Assembly (NCBI RefSeq): GCF_009696605.1
Contig: NZ_VULR01000001.1
Coordinates: 186,001 to 250,000, forward strand
Origin: Anaerosalibacter bizertensis
GTDB lineage: Bacteria > Bacillota > Clostridia > Tissierellales > Sporanaerobacteraceae
Length of the DNA stretch: 64,000 bases
Direction of reading: 5' to 3'
Shown here one piece after another: positions 27,382 to 35,265 of the stretch. The notes beneath the pieces are model-generated. The model was not told the DNA's origin, ran no database searches, and saw only the letters and a list, made by a program, of their open reading frames with translations. Each line of letters starts with the position of its first letter. Positions within the stretch are counted from its first letter, which is position 1. The translations under genes were made by a program, and so were the position numbers.

Positions 27382-28566
27382 CTATTTTTCTACTGTCAAA
27401 AAACTCTCTGAAAAAACTCTTATTCCTATAGCTCCTAAAGGAGCTGTTATTAAAATAGATAGTACCGCTACTGCTAAAATCACATCTCCAGATGCTACAC
27501 CTAAAGATAAAGGGACTCCTCCTATAGCAGCTTGAACAGTTGCCTTAGGTATATAGGATATTATACAAAACAGTCTTTCCTTCCAATTTAAATCAATTCC
27601 TAGAAGAGATATTATGACTCCAATACTTCTTCCTATAAGACCAATTAGTATAAGAATAATACCTTTTATTCCAGAATCAAGTGCAACTGAAATATTAACT
27701 TGTGCGCCAACTAAAACAAAAAGAAATACTTGTGCAAAAACCCATATTTTATCAAACTTTATAGCTAATCTCTTACCTACCTCAGGTCTTTTTTCTAATA
27801 TAATAAAACCTATTGTCATGACTCCTAATAGGGAAGCTATTGAAATTTTACTTTTCAATAAATTTTCTAATTCAGTAAATAAAATTGAAAAACCAAGTAT
27901 TAATAAAACCTTTTTAGTATCACGTATATGATATTTATTGAAAATATTTAATAACATATAACCAATAATTATACCACCTACAATACCTAATAATATAGAT
28001 ATTGGAATTCCTAATAATTGAATACCAATATTTATATTATTACCATTATATAGACCTAAAAAAGCACTAAATATAGTAATAGCAAAAACATCGTCAATAG
28101 AAGCTCCAGCCATTATCAATGTTGGAATACCTTTATCCGTGCCTATCTTATTCTTATTTAAATCCAGCATTGAAGGAACTACAACAGCAGGAGAAACTGC
28201 CGCAAGAACAAATCCTAATATTCCACCTTCTATAAAAGAAAAATCAAAAATTTTTATTGAGGCAAAAGCAATAAAAAATCCTTCTATTACTCCTGGTATA
28301 AAACTCATTTTTATAGCTGAAGTTCCAACTTTCTTTAAATCATTTTTATTAATTCCAAACCCTGCCCTTAATAAAATAATAATCAAAGCAATTTTTCTTA
28401 AATCTGATGATATATTAATCATTTCAGGTCTAATCCAATTAAGACCATAAGGCCCTATTATTATACCTAAAATTAACATTCCTAATAAACCTGGCATTCT
28501 CATATTTTCAAAAAATCTATTTGCTGGCAACCCTAATAATAATATAATTGCTAAGCTTTTAGCCAT
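27382..28566 (-). CDS. Cation/proton antiporter (CPA family) under fluoride riboswitch
   Basis: A 394-residue membrane protein with about twelve helices, of the monovalent cation:proton antiporter superfamily. The transport-site acidic pair is in AGASIDDVFAI, the unwound region in AAVSPAVVVP. GGGAGTGG before the ATG at 28566 sets the start; 13 further codons are open upstream. A fluoride riboswitch ends 38 bases upstream, so expression should rise with fluoride. Antiporters are among the gene families known behind these riboswitches. Whether it moves Na+, K+ or fluoride-linked ions is unknown. Confidence 0.85.
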   Translation of the reverse strand: MAKSLAIILLLGLPANRFFENMRMPGLLGMLILGIIIGPYGLNWIRPEMINISSDLRKIALIIILLRAGFGINKNDLKKVGTSAIKMSFIPGVIEGFFIAFASIKIFDFSFIEGGILGFVLAAVSPAVVVPSMLDLNKNKIGTDKGIPTLIMAGASIDDVFAITIFSAFLGLYNGNNINIGIQLLGIPISILLGIVGGIIIGYMLLNIFNKYHIRDTKKVLLILGFSILFTELENLLKSKISIASLLGVMTIGFIILEKRPEVGKRLAIKFDKIWVFAQVFLFVLVGAQVNISVALDSGIKGIILILIGLIGRSIGVIISLLGIDLNWKERLFCIISYIPKATVQAAIGGVPLSLGVASGDVILAVAVLSILITAPLGAIGIRVFSESFLTVEK

Positions 28567-28603
28567 AAAACCACTCCCTAATATAATTAATTTTTTACAA
28601 AAC

Positions 28604-28682
28604 AAAAACTCCTATAGATAATAAATATTACCCATAGGAGTCATTAGCATTACGCAGTTATGGTGAACTCCATCACCTTTAA
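28604..28682 (-). promoter_or_regulatory. Fluoride riboswitch (crcB motif) with terminator
   Basis: Read on the minus strand: GGTGATGGAGTTCACC, ATAACTGC, a short loop, then GCTAATGACTCC. This matches the crcB-motif consensus (GGNGAUGG, UUCNCC, GC, GCUNAUGAC). Overlapping it, ACTCCTATRG pairs with CTATAGGAGT and is followed by TTTTTGTTTT, an intrinsic terminator. The ACTCC segment belongs to both structures, so fluoride binding should prevent termination and turn on the antiporter gene. Confidence 0.85.
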
Positions 28683-28745
28683 TATTAAATTATATACTAA
28701 TATTAATTTATCATTATTCTTCATGAAAATCAAATAACTATATAT

Positions 28746-28973
28746 TTACAAATGTTTTTTTATTTCTTCTACTTTTGGTACTCTTCCTGAAAACTTAACT
28801 TCTTCATCTACTACAAGGGCAGGTGTACTCATAACACCATATTCTACTATTTTCTTTATGTCTTCGACTTTCTCTATTGAAGCATCTACTCCTAGTTCTG
28901 CTACTGCTCTCTTTGTGTTTTCTTCTAATTTATTACATTTCCTACACCCAGTACCTAAAATTTTAATTTTCAT
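28746..28973 (-). CDS. Small redox-active disulfide protein (thioredoxin family)
   Basis: A 75-residue thioredoxin-fold protein of the MTH895/TM0996 type. The active site is CRKC at residues 10-13 in GTGCRKCNKL; cis-proline in MSTPALVV. Such proteins often travel with COG0701 permeases and arsenic-type genes. It follows the permease gene by 18 bases and is the last gene of the arsR-permease-thioredoxin unit. It may reduce disulfides of, or relay thiols for, the operon's permease (inferred). Confidence 0.88.
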   Translation of the reverse strand: MKIKILGTGCRKCNKLEENTKRAVAELGVDASIEKVEDIKKIVEYGVMSTPALVVDEEVKFSGRVPKVEEIKKHL

Positions 28974-28991
28974 AATAGAATCCTCCTTAAT

Positions 28992-29996
28992 TTATATAAA
29001 TATAAAAGATAAAGCATTAAATAAATAGCCTATAATTATTATCCCTATTGTTACAATAGTTATAAATGTTGCCAATAATTTTGGCTTTATAACTTTACTT
29101 AGCATAATCATAGAAGGCAAAGAAAGGGTAGTTACTCCCATCATAAAAGATAAAACTGTTCCAATACCAACACCTTTAGCAACTAAAGCTTCTGCTATTG
29201 GAATAGTGCCGAATATATCAGCATAAATAGGTATTCCAATAATAGTAGCTATTAAAACAGAAAATGGATTATTTTGTCCCAATACTTTCTCTATAATTGT
29301 CTGTGGAATCCAATTGTGTATTGCAGCTCCAATACCTACACCTATTAAAATATATGGCCATACTCTGCCTACTATATCCCTCACTTGACTCCTAGCAAAA
29401 TAAACCCTATCTTTACGAGTCATTTCACCAGACTCATTATTTACATCTTCTACTCCCCATACATAATCTTCAACATACTCTTCCATATGAAGTTTATCAA
29501 TTAAGCTTCCTCCTATAACTGCCAAAACAACACCTACAACTACATAGGATATTGCTATCTTTGCACCAAAAAAAGACATTAATAGCATAAGAGAAGCTAA
29601 ATCTACCATAGGAGAAGATATTAAAAATGAAAATGTTGATCCTAAAGGTAATCCTGCTGATGTAAATCCTATAAAAATTGGTATACTTGAACAACTACAA
29701 AATGGAGTTATGGTACCTAATAATGCTCCAAGTATATTCCCTTTTATTCCTTTAAAACGTCCAATAATTTTCTTAGTTCTCTCCGGTGGAAAATAGCTTT
29801 GTATATAAGATATAATGTATATTAAAACTGATAACAATATAAAAATCTTTATAGTATCATATATAAAAAAGTGTACACTTCCTCCTACTTTACTTTCTAT
29901 AGATAATCCAAATACTTTTTCCACTAATAATTCTACTAAATCCCACAACCACTTCATTTTCAATAACTGATCATTTAGCCAATTAAAAATTCCCAT
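28992..29996 (-). CDS. COG0701/ArsP-like permease
   Basis: A 334-residue permease with about eight to ten helices. The core GTITPFCSCSSIPIFIGF with three cysteines, and LISSPMVDLASL, are diagnostic of the DUF318/COG0701 family that includes ArsP, an exporter of methylated arsenicals. The ATG at 29996 follows GGCGGTG; GTG and TTG codons just upstream are alternatives. It sits between an ArsR repressor carrying a metal-type CVC site and a small thioredoxin, consistent with metalloid export. The actual substrate is not decided by sequence. Confidence 0.82.
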   Translation of the reverse strand: MGIFNWLNDQLLKMKWLWDLVELLVEKVFGLSIESKVGGSVHFFIYDTIKIFILLSVLIYIISYIQSYFPPERTKKIIGRFKGIKGNILGALLGTITPFCSCSSIPIFIGFTSAGLPLGSTFSFLISSPMVDLASLMLLMSFFGAKIAISYVVVGVVLAVIGGSLIDKLHMEEYVEDYVWGVEDVNNESGEMTRKDRVYFARSQVRDIVGRVWPYILIGVGIGAAIHNWIPQTIIEKVLGQNNPFSVLIATIIGIPIYADIFGTIPIAEALVAKGVGIGTVLSFMMGVTTLSLPSMIMLSKVIKPKLLATFITIVTIGIIIIGYLFNALSFIFI

Positions 29997-30047
29997 CAAA
30001 TTCACCGCCTATCATTTCTAGTTATACATTGTTAGTTTTTTAAATAA

Positions 30048-30395
30048 TTATTTACACATATTAGCTAACTCAATATATTTTTCTGCAGATTTACTTTTTT
30101 CTATATCTGATTTTAAAATTGGATATTCTTCCACATTTCCAACTATGTTCTTGAGTATATTTTCAAATAATTTATCTTTCATATTTAATGAATAAAAAAT
30201 ATATTGCTCTTTTCTTTCATCTTTTACTAAGCCTGAATCTCTGAGCCTTCCAAGGTGTTTAGATATATTAGGTTGAGATATACCTGTTATTCCACATAAT
30301 TGGCAAACACATAGTTCTCTGTGGTATAAAAGCACCATTATTCTAAGTCTTGTTTCATCTGAAAGCAATTTAAAGTAATTTGTTAATTCATCCAT
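30048..30395 (-). CDS. arsR: ArsR-family metalloregulator
   Basis: A 115-residue winged-helix repressor with the alpha-3 metal site RELCVCQLCG (three cysteines) before the recognition helix ISQPNISKHLGRL. A further cysteine closes the C-terminus (MCK). ArsR and CadC-type proteins of this pattern sense As(III), Sb(III), Cd or Pb. It leads the operon with the permease and thioredoxin. A good sigma-A promoter and a palindromic operator lie upstream, so it probably represses itself. Confidence 0.92.
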   Translation of the reverse strand: MDELTNYFKLLSDETRLRIMVLLYHRELCVCQLCGITGISQPNISKHLGRLRDSGLVKDERKEQYIFYSLNMKDKLFENILKNIVGNVEEYPILKSDIEKSKSAEKYIELANMCK

Positions 30396-30420
30396 ATTAA
30401 CACTCCTTATTATTATATGT

Positions 30421-30436
30421 CCATATAGTTATATGG
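30421..30436. promoter_or_regulatory. ArsR operator palindrome
   Basis: CCATATA-GT-TATATGG is a perfect inverted repeat directly downstream of the arsR promoter and 26 bases before the arsR start. Position and type fit an ArsR autorepression operator. Confidence 0.7.
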
Positions 30437-30447
30437 TTATATGTATT

Positions 30448-30476
30448 ATAATACTTTTATTCTTATTATTTGTCAA
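30448..30476 (-). promoter_or_regulatory. Sigma-A promoter of arsR
   Basis: On the minus strand TTGACA (30471-30476), 17-base spacer, TATTAT (30448-30453). The operator at 30421-30436 lies at the transcription start. Confidence 0.75.
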
Positions 30477-30583
30477 TAGTTTAATACTACTAAATAATCT
30501 ATAAAGGTTTTTTATAATAAATATAGAAATATATAATATATTATAACTTAGATCAAATATTATATTTAAGGGGGATATTTTGT

Positions 30584-31090
30584 ATGTTCAAAGAAGTTAA
30601 TTTTAATGATTATTCTAAAGAAGCTCTTGAGCAGATAAATAATGGAGCTTTCCTTACTGTAAAAAGTGGTGATGAAGTAAATACTATGACTATAGGATGG
30701 GGAAATATTGGAGTCATATGGAGTATGCCTATATTTACTGTGGCTGTTAGATATTCTAGACATACTTATAATCTACTAGAAAACTCTGATGAGTTTACAG
30801 TAAGTATACCTATTAAAATAGATATGAAAAAAGAATTAGCCTTTTGTGGAACTAAGTCTGGAAGGGATGTTAATAAATTTAAAGAATGTAATCTAAAGTT
30901 AAAAGATGGTATAAAAGTAGGCACACCTATAATTGAAAATTGTGAACTCCACTATGAATGTAAAATAGTATATAAACAAGCTATGGAACCTGGAACTTTA
31001 GATGATAACATTAAGGAAAAATACTATACAAACAACGACTACCATATATTATACTATGGAAAAATAGTTAATTGTTATATAAAAGAATAA
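30584..31090 (+). CDS. Flavin reductase domain protein
   Basis: A 168-residue FMN-binding split-barrel protein of the flavin reductase-like family: GAFLTVKSGDEVNTMTIGWG at the start, VAVRYSRHTYNLLENSDEF, and FCGTKSGRDVNKF. Such proteins bind FMN and reduce flavin or pass electrons to a partner. AGGGGGAT precedes the ATG. It is divergent from the arsR operon and has its own terminator. Partner unknown. Confidence 0.85.
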   Translation: MFKEVNFNDYSKEALEQINNGAFLTVKSGDEVNTMTIGWGNIGVIWSMPIFTVAVRYSRHTYNLLENSDEFTVSIPIKIDMKKELAFCGTKSGRDVNKFKECNLKLKDGIKVGTPIIENCELHYECKIVYKQAMEPGTLDDNIKEKYYTNNDYHILYYGKIVNCYIKE

Positions 31091-31118
31091 AGTATAGGGA
31101 TGATTCTTTTTATTTTAT

Positions 31119-31144
31119 AAAAAGCTGCTTTAAAGCAGCTTTTT
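31119..31144 (+). terminator. Terminator after the flavin reductase gene
   Basis: A perfect 26-base palindrome AAAAAGCTGCTTT/AAAGCAGCTTTTT; it can serve both strands. Confidence 0.85.
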
Positions 31145-31200
31145 CTTTAACTGTTCTACTTTTTATTATCTAATTTTTCTACATATCCATCATCAAACAA

Positions 31201-31308
31201 TTATAAGTTATCTCCAAAATTAAATGTTTTTCTAATCATTTTAAAATAGTTTGGATCATCTGAGCAATCTGAATGACCAGCAGAGTTAGACCAAATATTA
31301 TTTGTCAT
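31201..31308 (-). CDS. Possible 35-residue ORF after the AlkD-like gene
   Basis: A 35-residue frame beginning MTNNIWSNSAGHSDCSDDP and ending TFNFGDNL, with AGGAAGGTGC just before the ATG. It begins 11 bases after the AlkD-like gene, on the same strand. It has no close match I recognise and may be a true small peptide or the remnant of a longer gene. Evidence is only the start site and codon usage similar to neighbours. Confidence 0.35.
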   Translation of the reverse strand: MTNNIWSNSAGHSDCSDDPNYFKMIRKTFNFGDNL

Positions 31309-31318
31309 AAGCACCTTC

Positions 31319-32014
31319 CTAAACTATTTTATTAACAATTTTCATACCTTCACGTTCACTTAATGGTGATAATTTTGTATTTTCAATAAATTCTTTAACT
31401 ATTTTAGGATTAGTTTTTGAATATTCTCTTAGTGCCCAACCAATAGCTTTTTGTATAAAAAATTCATCTTTATCTTTTAAAATTTCTATTATATTAAATA
31501 ATAACCCTATATCAGTTCTGTCTTTATATCCTAATTGGAATAATATCGTAGTTCTTTGCAGCCAAATATTATTTGATTTTATCCATTTTTTAATATATTT
31601 ATCTCTCTCTCCAGGAAATTGTTTGAAATATTCTCCTACTAATTTCTTAGAAATTATATCTACTGTATCCCACCAAGATTTATCTATTATCATGTACTCA
31701 AATAGATTAATAATCTCTCTTGAGAAATCTTTATTGTATTTCTCCAAAAGATCACACGCAAAGTATTGGTATTCTCTTTCTGGCAATTCCCATAATTTTT
31801 TAACTACTATTTCTATTTGGTCATATTTTGGTCTATTATCTTTCTTCAAAAATACTCTACTTATTTTTCTTCTTTGAGGGGCTTTAATGCCTAAAAACTG
31901 AAAGTTGTTTTTCATATACTTTTCCATTTGTTCTATATTATCTTTATTGGAATTTTCTTTCAATACCCCTGTTATTTCATCTATATATTGATTTATGTCA
32001 CTATATTTTACCAT
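31319..32014 (-). CDS. DNA alkylation repair protein, AlkD-like
   Basis: A 231-residue HEAT-like repeat protein of the AlkC/AlkD family: MKNNFQFLGIKAPQRR near residue 30, REYQYFACDLLEKYNKDF, DKSWWDTVDIISKKLVGEY and AIGWALREYSKTNP. AlkD-type enzymes excise alkylated purines (3-methyladenine, 7-methylguanine). The conserved tryptophan and aspartate in SWWDTVD line the DNA site. GGGGGGG precedes the ATG. It is downstream of ogt by 23 bases. Confidence 0.92.
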   Translation of the reverse strand: MVKYSDINQYIDEITGVLKENSNKDNIEQMEKYMKNNFQFLGIKAPQRRKISRVFLKKDNRPKYDQIEIVVKKLWELPEREYQYFACDLLEKYNKDFSREIINLFEYMIIDKSWWDTVDIISKKLVGEYFKQFPGERDKYIKKWIKSNNIWLQRTTILFQLGYKDRTDIGLLFNIIEILKDKDEFFIQKAIGWALREYSKTNPKIVKEFIENTKLSPLSEREGMKIVNKIV

Positions 32015-32037
32015 AATTCCCCCCCTACATATCTAAA

Positions 32038-32526
32038 TTAAATCTCCACTCCCTCTAGTTCAAGTAAAAATTGCTTTACGGATGTTTTATTCCCTGCATA
32101 TCCCATTAATTCTCCACTTTTACCTACGACTCTGTGACAAGGTATTATTATTGGAAGTAAATTCGCCCTATTTGCTTGTCCTACTGCCCTTACAGCTTTA
32201 GGGTTTCCAATAGCTTCTGCTATTTGTGAATAACTTCTAACTTCACCATAAGGAATATTCCTTAAAGCTTCCCATACTTTTTTTCTAAACTCAGTACCTT
32301 CTATAGACAGTGACACTTGAAATTCTTTTCTCTCTTTGTTAAAATACTCATCCAATTCTCTTATTACATTATTACATAATCTTCTATCTTGTTTTATATT
32401 GTTGTATTTATTCCTATATTCCAACCATTCATTTTCAAAAAGTATTATTCTTCTAACCCCTATTTCATCCACTACTATATATATTGTCCCTAATGGAGAA
32501 TCATAAGTATCATAGACAATTTTCAT
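32038..32526 (-). CDS. ogt: Methylated-DNA-[protein]-cysteine S-methyltransferase
   Basis: A 162-residue suicide methyltransferase that removes methyl groups from O6-methylguanine. The acceptor cysteine is in IIPCHRVVG, preceded by the recognition-helix region YSQIAEAIGNPKAVRAVGQAN with the arginine finger. Length is normal for Ogt without the Ada domain. It stands with the AlkD-like gene on one side and a NUDIX gene on the other, all on the minus strand. Confidence 0.95.
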   Translation of the reverse strand: MKIVYDTYDSPLGTIYIVVDEIGVRRIILFENEWLEYRNKYNNIKQDRRLCNNVIRELDEYFNKERKEFQVSLSIEGTEFRKKVWEALRNIPYGEVRSYSQIAEAIGNPKAVRAVGQANRANLLPIIIPCHRVVGKSGELMGYAGNKTSVKQFLLELEGVEI

Positions 32527-32585
32527 ACTGAATCATCCTTTCCTCATATTACATAAAAATAAACAAGAATATAGAGTACTACAAA

Positions 32586-33026
32586 TTATACTGATAATAA
32601 ATGCTTGAAATTTTTATCTAAATGCTGAAATAATTTTGGTGTAATGTCCTTGTATGTTAAATTAGATGGCAACGTTTCAAAACATCTTACTTTTTCCATT
32701 TCGCTTTCTGGCAAATCACCTAATTTTTTTATATCTGCATAGAAAACCATTCCATTAGCTTCAGATCCATTAACGTCAGAAGTTTTATCTGCAGCCCAAT
32801 AATCAAATATAGGTTTTATGTCAAATGAAACAGCTCCTGTCTCTTCAAATAATTCTCTTTTAGCAGCATCCAATGGAGTTTCTCCTAATTCAATATGTCC
32901 ACCAGCAGTTTCCCATGTATCTCTTTCTTTATGTTTGCACAAAATCCATTTGCCATGATACTTTGCTATAATCACTACATATTTATAAGTTTTTAAACGG
33001 TTTAAATCATAAACCTCACAAATCAT
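32586..33026 (-). CDS. NUDIX hydrolase
   Basis: A 146-residue NUDIX hydrolase with the full box GX5EX7REUXEEXGU, seen as GGHIELGETPLDAAKRELFEETG (only key residues matter). NUDIX enzymes cleave nucleoside diphosphates linked to another group; the exact substrate is unknown. GGGGGGAT three bases before the ATG at 33026 sets the start, with six open codons above. It lies upstream of ogt, so a damaged-nucleotide sanitation role is possible but inferred. Confidence 0.9.
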   Translation of the reverse strand: MICEVYDLNRLKTYKYVVIIAKYHGKWILCKHKERDTWETAGGHIELGETPLDAAKRELFEETGAVSFDIKPIFDYWAADKTSDVNGSEANGMVFYADIKKLGDLPESEMEKVRCFETLPSNLTYKDITPKLFQHLDKNFKHLLSV

Positions 33027-33087
33027 AAAATCCCCCCTATTCATTTGTTATTATACATAATATATCATATAAAACAGCATATTTTTC

Positions 33088-33681
33088 CTATTTAAATACA
33101 ATTTTTACATTTTCAAATCCTAAATTTTTAAGAAAAGATGTCAATATTTCTTTTGTATTTTTTTCTGCCTCCGTTAATATTCCTTTTTTTATTACTTCTT
33201 TCTCCATATTTTCCTTTTCTTTTACTAGAACATCGTATAAATCTTTTAATTTAAGTTGATTAAAAACAGATTCTTTTTCATCATATACATAAGAATCTTC
33301 TTCATTTATTACATTATCCAACACTTTAGGTTTGTCCAATTTTATCTCAACATTCTTCAGATCTTTTACATCTATTTCGGCACTTTTTAAATCCACTCCT
33401 GCCTTTATATATCCACTATATTTAATAAGAAATCCTTTATTAGTAAAAGGCATGTTTAACCCATTAAATTTCTTTTTATCCTTGTATGCTACAACATTTG
33501 TATAATTATATTTTACCGTAGATAGATCTAATAATTTAGATATTTCTTCTTCTATAGTGTCTGACAACATATCGGTTTCCTTCTTAATTGAAAATCTAAT
33601 ATAAAAAAATAATGCTATGACAATGGCTAATATTATTAAAAAAATAGTTATATATGGTTTCTTTTTTGTTTTGCTTCTCAT
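33088..33681 (-). CDS. DUF4230 membrane-anchored protein
   Basis: A 197-residue protein with an N-terminal helix (residues 11-30, ITIFLIILAIVIALFFYIRF) and an extracytoplasmic domain of the DUF4230 type: STVKYNYTNVVAYK, GFLIKYSGYIKAGVDLK, and a helical C-terminus. Function unknown. TAAGGAGCG precedes the ATG. It is the last minus gene before a plus-strand Crp/Fnr regulator, with a 229-base gap that shows no clear structure. Confidence 0.75.
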   Translation of the reverse strand: MRSKTKKKPYITIFLIILAIVIALFFYIRFSIKKETDMLSDTIEEEISKLLDLSTVKYNYTNVVAYKDKKKFNGLNMPFTNKGFLIKYSGYIKAGVDLKSAEIDVKDLKNVEIKLDKPKVLDNVINEEDSYVYDEKESVFNQLKLKDLYDVLVKEKENMEKEVIKKGILTEAEKNTKEILTSFLKNLGFENVKIVFK

Positions 33682-33910
33682 AAAATCGCTCCTTAATTTA
33701 TATATTCATAGCCTAATTTTATTAAAATTTACATACATTTTCAACTACTTATATAGATATAATATTTTATAATATGCCAAATTATCCTTTTTGCACTTAT
33801 ATATTTCCCTAAAAAACGTCATATTTATTTCCCAGGCTATAATTGATTTGTTGATTAATATATAATAAAATATGATAAAATAAGCAGTATATATTCACTG
33901 GGGGTATTCA

Positions 33911-34591
33911 ATGAACAAAATTGTAGATGTATTGAGTAAATGCGTATTATTTAAAGATATGACTAATAATGAAATAAAAAAAATATTAGAAAGTATTGAT
34001 TATAAAATATCTAGCTTTAAAAAAGGTGAAATAATTGCTATAGAAGAAGAAGAGTGTGTAAATTTAGGTATTATATTAGATGGGTTAGTAGAAATTCAAA
34101 AAACATTTCCTTCCGGCAATATAGTTACATTAAATAGATTTAAATCGGGAAATATTTTTGGCGAAGCCATAGTTTTTTCAAAGAAACATGTATATCCAGC
34201 AACTATTATGTCCATAGATAACAGTAAAATAATGTTTATCCATAAAAACGACATTATAAATATTTGCAGTATTAATAACAAATTTCTAGGTAATTTTATG
34301 ACAATTCTTTCTGACAGAATCCTCATGCTAAATTCTAAAATAAAAATTTTGTCATATGAAACCATAAGGAAAAAAATAGCAAACTTTCTTTTAGATGAAT
34401 ATAAAAAACAAAATAATAATTTTCTTGAATTTTCTTATGGAAGAAAAAAAATGGCCGAAGTTTTAAATGTACCAAGGCCATCATTATCTAGAGAATTGGC
34501 GAAAATGCGAGATGAGGGAATAATAGATTTCGATAAAAATGTGATTAAAATAGTTGATATAAAACTGTTAGAAGGGTGTTTAATAAACTAG
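33911..34591 (+). CDS. Crp/Fnr-family transcriptional regulator
   Basis: A 226-residue regulator with a cyclic-nucleotide-binding-like domain (residues 15-140, including GLVEIQKTFPSGNIVTLNRFKSGNIFGEA) and a C-terminal HTH_Crp (GRKKMAEVLNVPRPSLSRELAKM). It lacks the N-terminal cysteine cluster of FNR, so its signal is not oxygen through an Fe-S cluster of that kind. GGGGG precedes the ATG. It converges on the DUF421 gene with a 4-base overlap of the stops. Target genes unknown. Confidence 0.9.
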   Translation: MNKIVDVLSKCVLFKDMTNNEIKKILESIDYKISSFKKGEIIAIEEEECVNLGIILDGLVEIQKTFPSGNIVTLNRFKSGNIFGEAIVFSKKHVYPATIMSIDNSKIMFIHKNDIINICSINNKFLGNFMTILSDRILMLNSKIKILSYETIRKKIANFLLDEYKKQNNNFLEFSYGRKKMAEVLNVPRPSLSRELAKMRDEGIIDFDKNVIKIVDIKLLEGCLIN

Positions 34592-35250
34592 GATTTTTTG
34601 TCTATGTAAAGAGAACCGTCTTCTTGTATTTCTCCATAGAGAACTTCTTCTATGGAATTTATTCCTTGATTTTTTAGTTCTTTATAAATCCAGGTTTTAT
34701 CGATATTTAATTCCTTTAAATTTCTATAAATTAAATTTCCATCAATTATAATTTCAATAGGCATATAAAGACGGTTTTGAGTTTTTTGGTTTTCTTGTTT
34801 TTTTAATATACTTAATTCACCATTAGATTCCAATATAGCATAATCAACTTCTGTTATTGAAAAAATATCTTTACTTCTAAGGAGCATACTTAAATCATCT
34901 AAATTTATTTTAGTAGATTTAAGAGCCTCTTCTACTATTTTTCCATTTTTTATAACCATAATTGGTTCACCCTCCAACAATACCCGAACCCTAGATGATT
35001 TTAACGATATTAAAGTCACAAATATAGTAAGTAATATCCACCAAATCAATTTAATCATCTCATTCAAATATTGAGAACTTGTATTAATAATAGTATTAGC
35101 TGCAAGAGAGCCTATAGTTACACCTGTTATATAGTTAAAAAATGTTAATTCACTTAATTGTTTTTTTCCAAGCATTCTTGTTAATATTAAAAGAGTGATA
35201 AAGGTTAATGTTGTTTTTAATATAATCTTTGAAAATTCAATAACAATCAT
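34588..35250 (-). CDS. DUF421/YetF-type membrane protein
   Basis: A 220-residue protein with three N-terminal helices and a cytoplasmic alpha/beta domain, the YetF/YcaP (DUF421) layout: LTRMLGKKQLSELTFFNYITGVTIGSLAAN and GEPIMVIKNGKIVEEALKSTKINLDDLSMLLR. Family members are widespread in Firmicutes and of uncertain function, some expressed at sporulation. It follows the hydrogenase-like gene by 15 bases, so it is probably cotranscribed. Confidence 0.88.
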   Translation of the reverse strand: MIVIEFSKIILKTTLTFITLLILTRMLGKKQLSELTFFNYITGVTIGSLAANTIINTSSQYLNEMIKLIWWILLTIFVTLISLKSSRVRVLLEGEPIMVIKNGKIVEEALKSTKINLDDLSMLLRSKDIFSITEVDYAILESNGELSILKKQENQKTQNRLYMPIEIIIDGNLIYRNLKELNIDKTWIYKELKNQGINSIEEVLYGEIQEDGSLYIDKKS

Positions 35251-35265
35251 TGATATCCTCCTACC

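Noticed and set aside
33682-33910. Regulatory structure before the Crp/Fnr gene
   Set aside because: Several overlapping -10-like boxes but no single promoter or fold stands out.
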